From CAYOHR01 sp964512145 (GTDB lineage Bacteria; Bacteroidota; Bacteroidia; Flavobacteriales_G; JALEGO01): 17,800 nucleotides of DNA. Where the stretch lies: the NCBI GenBank assembly GCA_964512145.1, contig CAZEIM010000051.1, positions 1-17,800 of the forward strand. The letters run 5' to 3'. The position numbers were made by a program, and so were the translations under genes. Positions 8,051 through 15,546 of this stretch are shown piece after piece. Every line of letters starts with the position of its first letter. The stretch's first letter is position 1. The notes under the pieces were generated by a model. The model worked only from the letters and a program-made list of their open reading frames with translations, did no database searches and had not been told where the DNA came from.

Positions 8051-8082
8051 ACGGAAAGAACTAAAAATTCTTTCCGTTTTTT
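8051..8082 (+). terminator. Intrinsic terminator after nrdA
   Basis: A perfect ten-base stem ACGGAAAGAA (8051-8060) and TTCTTTCCGT (8068-8077) with a seven-base loop is followed by TTTTTT (8077-8082). It lies 28 bases after the nrdA stop. This is the clearest Rho-independent terminator in the window. Confidence 0.9.
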
Positions 8083-8104
8083 GTTTATACTCATCCATTA
8101 TTTT

Positions 8105-8142
8105 AATAAGTTAAGAGTCATAAATATGATTCTTAACTTATT
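8105..8142. repeat. 38-base near-perfect palindrome at the CDF transporter promoter
   Basis: The arms AATAAGTTAAGAGTCATA (8105-8122) and TATGATTCTTAACTTATT (8125-8142) match at 17 of 18 positions around a two-base centre. It ends 19 bases before the TACCTTTG promoter element, so it covers the place where the -33 element would lie (TTA at 8138-8140). That arrangement suits a repressor operator, possibly a metal-responsive one given the downstream transporter. It could also be a second terminator hairpin, but no T run follows on the plus strand. Function is inferred. Confidence 0.7.
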
Positions 8143-8160
8143 CATATACGTAAAGTTATT

Positions 8161-8168
8161 TACCTTTG
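8161..8168 (+). promoter_or_regulatory. -7 promoter element for the CDF transporter run
   Basis: TACCTTTG matches the Bacteroidota -7 consensus TAnnTTTG exactly and ends seven bases before the ATG at 8176. A partial -33 (TTA, 8138-8140) lies 20 bases upstream inside the palindrome. The predicted start of transcription is at or next to the start codon, implying a leaderless mRNA. It follows the nrdA terminator, so this is the likely promoter of the gene run beginning at 8176. Confidence 0.65.
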
Positions 8169-8175
8169 CATTATC

Positions 8176-8778
8176 ATGCATTACCATCATTCATCTCATG
8201 TAAAAAAAACTTGGATCGTATTTGCTTTAACACTCTTTGTCTCAATAATGGAAGTGTTATTCGGCACACATACTCATTCTCATGCATTAAAAAATGATGG
8301 ATTACATTTAATAACGCATGTTGGAATTTTTGGTTTAGCGATTTTAGCATATTACATTCATCCAACCAAAAAAAATTATCGAATAATTTTAGATTATACC
8401 GGACTTTTAATAGCTATTGCTTTATTAATTATTGGGTTCATCTCTATTGTTGAATCTTTTTTATCATTTACTCATGATCACGAAAATGTGGAGGTTGATG
8501 CCGCTATAATTGTTATGTGTGTAACTATGGCATTGAATTTTTTAAATTTTTATATTTTACGCCCCGAATTGTCTTGTGGAGACAATAACTTAAGAGCCAT
8601 TTATCTGCATATTGTTTATGATTTATTAAGTTCTATAGGTGCATTACTATCCCTAATTATTGCAAAATTTAGTTCTTTTCATCGTATGGATGCCATCGCT
8701 GGAATGATTATTTCTGCCATAATTATAAAATGGTCCATTACTTTTATTATAAGTGTATATAAAAACTTAAAGCGTTGA
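8176..8778 (+). CDS. Short DmeF-like cation diffusion facilitator (metal efflux)
   Basis: A membrane protein of 200 residues with about six predicted helices (near 12-30, 40-60, 73-95, 108-128, 139-162 and 172-192). It belongs to the cation diffusion facilitator family, which exports divalent metals by proton antiport. The TM2 metal site reads D41-G-L-H44-L-I-T-H48, an HxxxH form that I recall from DmeF-type cobalt/nickel transporters, where classic zinc CDFs have HxxxD. TM5 has the usual H145-xxx-D149 (in LHIVYDLLSSIG). The N-terminus is histidine-rich (MHYHHSSH). It stops ten residues after TM6, so the C-terminal metal-sensing domain of most family members (roughly 80-100 residues) is absent. 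dapF begins at its stop, leaving no room for a hidden frameshifted tail. The metal specificity is uncertain. Confidence 0.85.
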   Translation: MHYHHSSHVKKTWIVFALTLFVSIMEVLFGTHTHSHALKNDGLHLITHVGIFGLAILAYYIHPTKKNYRIILDYTGLLIAIALLIIGFISIVESFLSFTHDHENVEVDAAIIVMCVTMALNFLNFYILRPELSCGDNNLRAIYLHIVYDLLSSIGALLSLIIAKFSSFHRMDAIAGMIISAIIIKWSITFIISVYKNLKR

Positions 8779-9548
8779 AATTTTTTAAATACCAAGGCAC
8801 CGGAAATGATTTTATAATTATTGATAATAGAGATGCTTCTATTACATTAACTCAGAATCAAATAAATTATTTATGTGATAGAAAATTTGGCATAGGTGCT
8901 GATGGTTTAATGTTGCTAGAAAATAAAGAAGGATACGATTTTAAAATGGTGTACTTTAATTCCGATGGTAAAGAAAGTACTATGTGTGGCAATGGAGGGC
9001 GTTGTTTAGTTGCCTTTGCTCATTTTTTATTTAATAAACCGCAAAAAAAGTATTCTTTTTGGGCTATTGACGGAAATCACGAAGGTATTATCAATGAAAA
9101 TTTAGTTTCATTAAAAATGTCAGATGTGTTGGAATACACGTTAAATAATGATCACTTAATTATTAATACAGGTTCTCCTCATTATGTTGTTTCGTGTTCT
9201 AACCTAATTCAAGACGATGAATTTTTACATGAAGCAAAAAAAATCAGATATTCTGAACCATTTCATAAACATGGTATTAATATTAATCATATTGAATCTA
9301 TAAGTAATAATACATTAAAAATAAAAACATATGAGCGAGGTGTTGAAAATATTACATTGTCCTGTGGAACTGGTGCAATTGCAGGAGCAATAATGCATTA
9401 TTTAATTAAAAATAAAGAAAACAAAATAACCGTATTAACTCAAGGTGGAACATTAATCGTTGAATTAAGTAAAACCGATAATGGATTTAATAATATTTGG
9501 CTTACAGGACCTGCAGAATATGTGTTTAAAGGAGAGATAAATGTCTGA
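8775..9548 (+). CDS. dapF: Diaminopimelate epimerase
   Basis: Converts LL- to meso-diaminopimelate, needed for peptidoglycan cross-links and lysine. It has 257 residues, typical length. The two catalytic cysteines are C71 (in MCGNGGRC) and C197 (in LSCGTGA), each within its conserved motif. KFFKYQGTGNDFIIIDN at the N-terminus and YERGVE (186-191) are also characteristic. The start is TTG at 8775: the conserved N-terminus begins exactly there and no in-frame ATG lies nearby. The TTG overlaps the transporter stop as TTGA, suggesting coupled translation. The 3' end overlaps the next gene by eight bases. Confidence 0.95.
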   Translation: MKFFKYQGTGNDFIIIDNRDASITLTQNQINYLCDRKFGIGADGLMLLENKEGYDFKMVYFNSDGKESTMCGNGGRCLVAFAHFLFNKPQKKYSFWAIDGNHEGIINENLVSLKMSDVLEYTLNNDHLIINTGSPHYVVSCSNLIQDDEFLHEAKKIRYSEPFHKHGININHIESISNNTLKIKTYERGVENITLSCGTGAIAGAIMHYLIKNKENKITVLTQGGTLIVELSKTDNGFNNIWLTGPAEYVFKGEINV

Positions 9549-10089
9549 TATTTTACTTGAAAATATATTGCCTTTGCCTAATGAAAAATGGGTTGAACTA
9601 AGGTCCTTTGTTGTTATAACAGATGCAGATAAAATTCCTCCACACTTTTGGATTTGTCTTCAGGGAAAATGTTTCTCCATAGATATAAATGGTTATTATG
9701 CCAATAAAAATATTCAAGTTCTGATTCAACAATTAATTCGTAAAAAAAACCATTCATTATTTTTAGAACTTGATTTTAACTCAGAAAACACGCTTAATTT
9801 GTGGGATAATATGCATAAAACAGTTGCTGGATATAATAAAGTAATGCTTGGAAAAATAAGTTGTATTGAGCCATTAAAGCACTTTTTTCATACATACTAT
9901 AACATAAATACACAACACGTAAAAATTATTTTTGATTTATTACCTATGCTGCAAAAAAACCGTATAATCAAGCAAATATATTTTTTAAATAGCATGTATC
10001 ACTACAACTCTGTTCCAAGGCAAATGCAGTTAAAAAAATATAGCTACCAAGATGTTCAACAAAAAATATTNNNNNNNNNNNNCATCTAA
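9541..10089 (+). CDS. Hypothetical protein interrupted by an assembly gap
   Basis: I do not recognise this protein. About 176 residues are readable before a run of twelve N bases; if the N count is true, the frame continues for one known residue to TAA at 10087-10089. It is soluble-looking, with no signal peptide or membrane segment, and rich in lysine, asparagine and aromatic residues. It contains a compact hydrophobic region KIIFDLLPMLQ and several tryptophans near the N-terminus. Its ATG overlaps the end of dapF by eight bases and is preceded by AAAGGAGAGATAA, an unusually good Shine-Dalgarno for this phylum, although those bases also encode dapF. Related gene orders often have a small acetyltransferase near dapF and mltG, but I see no acetyltransferase motif here. 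The C-terminal end is unreliable. Confidence 0.65.
   Translation: MSDILLENILPLPNEKWVELRSFVVITDADKIPPHFWICLQGKCFSIDINGYYANKNIQVLIQQLIRKKNHSLFLELDFNSENTLNLWDNMHKTVAGYNKVMLGKISCIEPLKHFFHTYYNINTQHVKIIFDLLPMLQKNRIIKQIYFLNSMYHYNSVPRQMQLKKYSYQDVQQKIXXXXXI
10071..10082. other. Assembly gap of twelve unknown bases
   Basis: Positions 10071-10082 are N. The gap falls at the 3' end of the unrecognised gene, 39 bases before mltG. The true length may differ from twelve, so the reading frame across it, and hence the stop at 10089, is not certain. Confidence 0.98.
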
Positions 10090-10121
10090 CTAATCATAAA
10101 CAAATTATTTTAATATAAAAT

Positions 10122-11168
10122 ATGAAGAAATCACTCATATTTAAGGTTATTATCTCATTATTATTCATTATAACTAGTATCATTATATATTACGGTGTAG
10201 ATATTTACCAAAAAATATATAAACCAAATGTGCTAATAGGTGGGAAAAAAGAAATATACTTTTATATTTATACGAACTCAACATACCAACAAGTATTTGA
10301 TTCGTTAAGAGTACAAGGAATTGTAAAAAACATTAATTCATTTGATTGGGTAGCAGAAAAGAAGAATTATAAAAACAAAATCAAACCAGGCCGATATAAA
10401 TTAAAATCGGGCATGAGTAATAGTGATTTGGTAAATCTATTAAGATCAGGTGAACAATCACCTATAAGAATAACTATTAATAACATGAAAACAATACATG
10501 AATTAGCCGGATTTTTGTCTCAAAAATTAGAACTAGATTCAATCGATTTTTTAAACATTGTTTATCATTCTGATACCCTACAAAAATATGGTTTTAATAA
10601 GGATAACATTTTATGTATGTTTTTACCAAATACTTATGAGTTTTACTGGAATACTAATGCATATAAAACATTTATTAAAATGAACCAGTACTATCAAAAA
10701 TTTTGGAATACTATTAGAAAAAATAAAGCTCAAAAAATAGGACTAAATCCACACGATGTATGTGTATTGGCTTCCATCGTTCAAAAAGAAACTAACATCC
10801 CTGAACAAAAACCTACCGTAGCCGGAGTATATATTAATAGGTTAAATAAAAAAATGTTATTGCAATCAGATCCTACATTAATATATGCACTTGGTGATTT
10901 TTCTATAAAAAGGGTGTTAAACATACATAAACTAGTTGAATCTCCCTATAATACATATAAATATCCCGGGCTACCTCCAGGCCCTATTGTTATGCCCGAT
11001 TTATCTACAATAGACTCTACGTTAAATTATGAAAAACACAAATACTTGTTTTTTTGTGCCAGTCCTGATTTATCAGGTTATCATAATTTTTCGGAAACTT
11101 ATGATCAACATCTTATATTTGCTAAAAAATATCAATACGCATTAGACACCGCTAAAATCTTTAAATAA
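10122..11168 (+). CDS. mltG: Endolytic peptidoglycan transglycosylase MltG
   Basis: A YceG/MltG family enzyme of 348 residues that cuts nascent glycan strands and is thought to set their length. It has one N-terminal membrane anchor (about residues 7-25) with a short cytoplasmic head (MKKSLIFK). The rest should lie in the periplasm. A LysM-like region (about 45-112, including KPGRYKLKSGMS) precedes the catalytic domain. Catalytic-domain motifs are LASIVQKET (216-224) with the conserved glutamate E223, AGVYINRL (234-241), LQSDPT (247-252) and YKYPGLPPGPI. All expected motifs are present. It lies in a run with dapF and the phosphohexomutase, five bases before the latter, in keeping with a role in wall synthesis. 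Confidence 0.94.
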   Translation: MKKSLIFKVIISLLFIITSIIIYYGVDIYQKIYKPNVLIGGKKEIYFYIYTNSTYQQVFDSLRVQGIVKNINSFDWVAEKKNYKNKIKPGRYKLKSGMSNSDLVNLLRSGEQSPIRITINNMKTIHELAGFLSQKLELDSIDFLNIVYHSDTLQKYGFNKDNILCMFLPNTYEFYWNTNAYKTFIKMNQYYQKFWNTIRKNKAQKIGLNPHDVCVLASIVQKETNIPEQKPTVAGVYINRLNKKMLLQSDPTLIYALGDFSIKRVLNIHKLVESPYNTYKYPGLPPGPIVMPDLSTIDSTLNYEKHKYLFFCASPDLSGYHNFSETYDQHLIFAKKYQYALDTAKIFK

Positions 11169-11173
11169 ATTAT

Positions 11174-12580
11174 ATGTCAACAAAAATTAAATTTGGAACG
11201 GATGGTTGGAGAGCAATTATTGCTAAAGAATTTACCACAGAAAATGTTACAAGAGTTACCGAAGCTGTAGCAGAATGGTTATTAAAAAAATATCCTAATC
11301 CTTCTGTGGTTATTGGACACGACTGCCGTTTTGCAGGGGAGCTTTTTGTAGAAACTGCAGTTAAAGTTTTAGCTGCGCATAACATAAAAGTATATATGGG
11401 AGAAGATTTTGTTTCTACACCCATGATTTCATATGGTGCAAAAGCCTTGCAAACAAATTTAGGGATTATTATTACGGCAAGTCATAACCCACCTGAATAT
11501 AATGGATATAAATTAAAAGGGCATTATGGAGGTCCTTTATTAGTTGAACATGTAGCCGAAATAGAAAAAATAATTCCGGATAATGCTAAAAATTATGATC
11601 AAGTTTCTTTAGATGAATATAGGAAAAAAGGATTGGTAGAGTATAAGGATTTAGAAGGTATATATTGTCATCACGTTCAAAAAAGCTTTGACATAGATGC
11701 TATTGAAAAATCTGGACTAAAAATAGCATATAATGCCATGTATGGTTCTGGTCAAAAGGCTTTTAAGCGATTACTACCTAATGCTATATTTTATCATTGT
11801 GAACACAATCCAACATTTTATGGTATTGCACCAGAACCTATTATGAAAAATTTAGGTGATTTTTCAGACTTTATAAGATCTCAAAAAAATATTGATTTAG
11901 CCATTATTACTGATGGTGATGCTGATAGAATAGGTTTAATGAACGGTGATGGTGAATTTATTGATTCTCATCACATTATTTTATTGCTTATTTGGTATTT
12001 ACATAAGTATAAAAATCTGCAAGGGAAGGTTTGTACCGGGTTTTCCTCAACCGTAAAAATTAATGCCTTATGTAAAAAATTAGGATTAAATCTTGAAATA
12101 GTTCCCATAGGGTTTAAATATATCTGTGATATTATGCTAAAAGAAGATGTTTTAGTGGGCGGAGAAGAATCTGGTGGTATTGCTATAAAAGGACACGTAC
12201 CCGAAAGAGATGGTATTTGGATTGGTTTAACTTTACTAGAGTTTATGGCAAAATCGGGCAAAAAAATTCAGCAATTAATTGATGAAATTTATAGTGAAGT
12301 GGGGAGTTTTGCTTTTCAACGTATCGATTTAAAATTAACCGAACAACAAAAACAACAAATTATTGAAAATTGTAAAAACAATAAATATCATGCCTTTGGA
12401 AACTATAGTGTTAAAAAATTAGAAACTATTGACGGATATAAATATTATTTTAATGATGATGAATGGGTAATGATTCGCCCTTCGGGTACAGAGCCAGTAT
12501 TAAGAACATATGCTGAAAGCTCTACAAAACAATCGGCCGAAGCTATTTTAAAAGCTACCCATCAAACCATTTTAAATTAA
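11174..12580 (+). CDS. Phosphoglucomutase/phosphomannomutase family protein
   Basis: An alpha-D-phosphohexomutase of 468 residues that moves phosphate between C6 and C1 of hexose phosphates. The four domain signatures are in order: the phosphoserine loop TASHNP (S103 at 101-106), the magnesium site DGDADR (247-252), the sugar-recognition loop GGEESGG (329-335) and the phosphate-binding loop RPSGTEP (435-441). The start FGTDGWRAII is typical. Sequence alone does not separate phosphoglucomutase, phosphomannomutase or phosphoglucosamine mutase (GlmM); GlmM loops usually differ in detail, so I avoid a symbol. It sits five bases after mltG and five bases before hemL, so all three are probably co-transcribed. 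Confidence 0.92.
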   Translation: MSTKIKFGTDGWRAIIAKEFTTENVTRVTEAVAEWLLKKYPNPSVVIGHDCRFAGELFVETAVKVLAAHNIKVYMGEDFVSTPMISYGAKALQTNLGIIITASHNPPEYNGYKLKGHYGGPLLVEHVAEIEKIIPDNAKNYDQVSLDEYRKKGLVEYKDLEGIYCHHVQKSFDIDAIEKSGLKIAYNAMYGSGQKAFKRLLPNAIFYHCEHNPTFYGIAPEPIMKNLGDFSDFIRSQKNIDLAIITDGDADRIGLMNGDGEFIDSHHIILLLIWYLHKYKNLQGKVCTGFSSTVKINALCKKLGLNLEIVPIGFKYICDIMLKEDVLVGGEESGGIAIKGHVPERDGIWIGLTLLEFMAKSGKKIQQLIDEIYSEVGSFAFQRIDLKLTEQQKQQIIENCKNNKYHAFGNYSVKKLETIDGYKYYFNDDEWVMIRPSGTEPVLRTYAESSTKQSAEAILKATHQTILN

Positions 12581-12585
12581 TTGTT

Positions 12586-13914
12586 ATGGATGTTGAAGAA
12601 TCTACCCCAAAAAAAATACATTATAAAAATTCAGAAGAACTATTCCAAAAAGCACTCACTTATTTTCCGGGTGGAGTAAATTCTCCGGTTCGGGCTTTTA
12701 AATCGGTAGGCGGTACCCCTTTGTTTATAAAAAAAGGATTAGGCTGTAAAATATGGGATGAAGACCATAATGAATATATTGATTTTTGTGCTTCTTGGGG
12801 GCCCTTAATATTAGGTCATGCGCATCCTAAAGTGGTAGAAAGCATAAAAAAAACAGCTGAACTTGGAACTTCCTTTGGAACTCCTACAGCCCTAGAAAAT
12901 GAATTGGCCGAATTAATATTAAAAAACCATTCATATATTGAAAAAATTCGATTTGTAAGTTCGGGAACAGAAGCAGCTATGTCGGCTATTCGTTTGGCAA
13001 GAGGGATTAGCGGAAAAAATAAAATCGTAAAATTTGAAGGTTGTTATCATGGACATGTAGATGGGTTATTGGTAAAAGCCGGATCCGGATTGGCTACTTT
13101 AGGAACCTCAACCTCCTTAGGTATACCTAAAGCGTATGCAGAAGAAACTATTGTATTGCCTTTATATGATAAACAAGCGGTAATTACTGCTATTGAAAAA
13201 TATAAGCATGATATTGCTTGTATTGCCATTGAACCTATTCCGGCTAACAATGGGTTACTTATACAAGGTGAAGAATTTCTTCGATTTTTAAGAGAAATAA
13301 CCTCTCAAAACAATATTTTATTGTTTTTTGATGAAGTAATTTCAGGGTTTAGGGTAGGGTTTGAAGGAGCAAGTGGGTATTATGGTATTAAACCCGATTT
13401 AATTGCCTTTGGAAAGGTTATTGGGGGAGGTTTACCCGTTGGTGCTTATGGATCATCCAAAGAAAATATGGCCTATGTTGCTCCGGAAGGAGGGGTATAC
13501 CAAGCTGGCACACTTTCAGGAAATCCTGTAGCAATGGCAGCCGGTATAGCACAATTGAGTGAGTGTTTAAAGCACGGATTTTATCAGGAATTGGAGAAAA
13601 AAACAAAATATTTTGTTCAGCGTATATTACATCATACCAAGAGTAAAGAATATCCATTTTATATGTATCATATTGGATCTATTTTTTGGTTTTCATTTTT
13701 AACCGACCGAGCATTACACAGAGCCGATGAAATTTTACCTCAAGGAATGGAATACTTTAAAACCTTTTATCATTTATTACTAAAGGAAGGGGTGTATTTT
13801 GGTCCTTCTGGTTATGAGGTTGGCTTTATTTCTGCAGCCCATACAGAAGAAGATTTAAAATCTGCTGCTGATAAAATTTGCATGGTGTTAGACATCGTTT
13901 TTAGCAAAAGATGA
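12586..13914 (+). CDS. hemL: Glutamate-1-semialdehyde 2,1-aminomutase
   Basis: The PLP enzyme that turns glutamate-1-semialdehyde into 5-aminolevulinate, the last step of the C5 route to tetrapyrroles. It has 442 residues, fold type I aminotransferase class III. Family-defining segments are FPGGVNSPVRAF (27-38), SSGTEAAMSAIRLARG (125-140), ECYHGHVDG-like EGCYHGHVDG (151-160), and FFDEVISGFR (247-256) with D249 for the PLP ring nitrogen. The Schiff-base lysine is K277 in FGKVIGGGLPVGA. These distinguish it from generic class III aminotransferases. The C-terminus has GYEVGFISAAHTEEDL, also typical. Its presence implies a C5 pathway, with hemA expected elsewhere. The stop overlaps the next start as ATGA. 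Confidence 0.96.
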   Translation: MDVEESTPKKIHYKNSEELFQKALTYFPGGVNSPVRAFKSVGGTPLFIKKGLGCKIWDEDHNEYIDFCASWGPLILGHAHPKVVESIKKTAELGTSFGTPTALENELAELILKNHSYIEKIRFVSSGTEAAMSAIRLARGISGKNKIVKFEGCYHGHVDGLLVKAGSGLATLGTSTSLGIPKAYAEETIVLPLYDKQAVITAIEKYKHDIACIAIEPIPANNGLLIQGEEFLRFLREITSQNNILLFFDEVISGFRVGFEGASGYYGIKPDLIAFGKVIGGGLPVGAYGSSKENMAYVAPEGGVYQAGTLSGNPVAMAAGIAQLSECLKHGFYQELEKKTKYFVQRILHHTKSKEYPFYMYHIGSIFWFSFLTDRALHRADEILPQGMEYFKTFYHLLLKEGVYFGPSGYEVGFISAAHTEEDLKSAADKICMVLDIVFSKR

Positions 13915-14822
13915 GAATTAGTGCCTTTACCATTGTTCGTAATGCACAAAAATACTATTTCCCTATTGTTCAATCTATACAATCTATCTTGCCTTTGGTA
14001 GACGAGTATATTGTGTGTGTTGGAAATAGTGATGACGGTGATTTTACGTTAGATTTAGTAAAGCAAATTTCCTCCAATAAAATAAAAATTTTTGAAAGAA
14101 CCTGGAACGAATCGGAATTTACCAAAAGTAAAATATTAAGAGAAGAAACTAATTTTGCTCTTGCACAATGCTCAGGCGATTGGTGTTTTTATTTGCAAGC
14201 CGATGAAGTAATACACGAGCAGGATTACACTACTATTTTAGAAAGTTGTAAAAAATACATGGATAATCCAAATATTGACGGACTATTATTTAAGTACTAC
14301 CATTTTTGGGGAGATTACGAGCATTATTTACCTATTCATGGTTGGTATCCGAATGAAATTCGATTGATTAAAAATCACAGAAACATCACCTCTTTTAAAG
14401 ACGCGCAATCCTTTATTCATAAAAATGGTAGCTTACTAAAAGTTAAAGAAATTGACGCTTATGTATATCATTATGGGTGGGTTAGACCCCCTTGGGTAAT
14501 GCAACAAAAAAAGAAAGAACACGACAGCATGCATTGGGGAAGAAAAAATGCCGATAAAATGCATAAACATTCTGATTATAATTTCAATTACGGCAACATG
14601 ACAAAAATTCCTTTATATGTGGGGACACATCCCAAGGTAATGGTAGATTGGAAGGAAAAAATATCTTGGAAACATCTTCTAAAGTATGATGACTCCCAAA
14701 AGTTAAACCGACCAAAAATGAAGCATGAAAAATGGAAATACCGATATATAACCTTACTGGAAAAATGGTTAAGAAATGGTAAACCTATTTTTGGGTATAG
14801 AAATTGGATTAAAATCAAATAA
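13911..14822 (+). CDS. Family 2 glycosyltransferase-like protein
   Basis: A 303-residue protein with a GT-A fold start MRISAFTIVRNA, which matches a Bacteroidota group of GT2-like proteins. These share a nucleotide-binding first half (about residues 1-100) with VDEYIVCVGNSDDG (30-43). Where typical GT2 enzymes have a DxD metal motif, this protein has QADE (96-99), so D98 is kept in a degenerate motif. The second half is rich in aromatic residues (YHFWGDYEHYLP, YHYGWVRPPW). There is no membrane segment, so it should act in the cytoplasm or at the inner membrane face. Donor and acceptor are unknown. It overlaps hemL by four bases (ATGA) and ends its run. Co-transcription with hemL need not mean a shared pathway. 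Confidence 0.8.
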   Translation: MRISAFTIVRNAQKYYFPIVQSIQSILPLVDEYIVCVGNSDDGDFTLDLVKQISSNKIKIFERTWNESEFTKSKILREETNFALAQCSGDWCFYLQADEVIHEQDYTTILESCKKYMDNPNIDGLLFKYYHFWGDYEHYLPIHGWYPNEIRLIKNHRNITSFKDAQSFIHKNGSLLKVKEIDAYVYHYGWVRPPWVMQQKKKEHDSMHWGRKNADKMHKHSDYNFNYGNMTKIPLYVGTHPKVMVDWKEKISWKHLLKYDDSQKLNRPKMKHEKWKYRYITLLEKWLRNGKPIFGYRNWIKIK

Positions 14823-14916
14823 ATATAAATTTTAAAATATTATTTACTACAAAATATTTATTAAGACTCGTTTAAAAAACATTTTATGTACATTTATGTT
14901 TAATAAAAAAACGTAT

Positions 14917-15546
14917 ATGAAAAAAAATTCCTCCTTTATATCATTGTTTATTTTACTTGTAAGCATATTCTTTTTTGCTTTTATTCAAGATAAACCTAAA
15001 GAAACTATTAAAATTGGAGATAAAGCTCCCTTAACAGATGTTAAAATGGCTAACATCGATAATAAAATGTTTAACCTTGAAGACATTAAAAAAGAGAAAG
15101 GAATCTTAGTTATGTTTTCTTGTAACACTTGTCCGTTTGTTATTGCTTGGGAAGATCGATATCCAGAATTAGGAGAAATCTGTAAAATCAATAATATTGG
15201 GTTTGCTATTATTAACTCTAATGAAGCAAAAAGAGATGGAGAAGATTCTTTTGATGAAATGAAAAAACATGCAAATGAAAAAAATTATAACACATATTAT
15301 TTGATTGATAAGGCATCTCAGTTAGCCAATGCGTTTGGGGCCAAAACTACACCTCACGTGTTTTTATTCAACTCACAATTTGAATTGGTATATAAAGGTG
15401 CTATTGACGATAATTTTGAAAATAAAAATGCGGTTAAAGAACATTATCTAAAAAATGCCCTTGAACAACTTTCCATTGGGGAAAAAATTACAAAACCAGA
15501 AACTAAAGCTATTGGTTGCAGTATTAAAAGGGTAGCAGTAAACTAA
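14917..15546 (+). CDS. Exported thioredoxin-like (redoxin) protein
   Basis: A thioredoxin-fold protein with an N-terminal signal or anchor: MKKNSSF, then a hydrophobic stretch to about residue 22. The redox motif is CNTC followed by PFV (residues 69-75), within LVMFSCNTCPFV. The cis-proline is in AKTTPHVFLF. The two-cysteine motif and the GDKAPLTDVKM opening fit the AhpC/TSA-redoxin group found in Bacteroidota, probably acting outside the inner membrane in thiol exchange or peroxide reduction. I chose the ATG at 14917 because it begins a classic signal peptide. An in-frame ATG at 14896 would add seven residues (MFNKKTY) and cannot be excluded. The gene has its own 94-base upstream spacer. It converges on mrdA with a four-base coding overlap. 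Confidence 0.85.
   Translation: MKKNSSFISLFILLVSIFFFAFIQDKPKETIKIGDKAPLTDVKMANIDNKMFNLEDIKKEKGILVMFSCNTCPFVIAWEDRYPELGEICKINNIGFAIINSNEAKRDGEDSFDEMKKHANEKNYNTYYLIDKASQLANAFGAKTTPHVFLFNSQFELVYKGAIDDNFENKNAVKEHYLKNALEQLSIGEKITKPETKAIGCSIKRVAVN

Noticed and set aside
8174..8365. 63-codon open frame antisense to the CDF transporter
   Set aside because: It covers the transporter's well-supported N-terminal helices and has no start signals of its own.
13418..13657. 79-codon open frame antisense to hemL
   Set aside because: It overlaps the conserved PLP-binding part of hemL and has no recognisable features.
8176..14822. The gene run as a novel functional system
   Set aside because: Apart from one unrecognised gene, the members are ordinary housekeeping enzymes from different pathways. 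Tight packing alone is not evidence of a shared new system.
14896..14916. Upstream ATG of the thioredoxin-like gene, adding MFNKKTY
   Set aside because: The ATG at 14917 begins a textbook signal peptide, and the upstream ATG lies within promoter-like sequence (TACATTTA, TATGTTTA). It remains possible, so it is noted in the entry.
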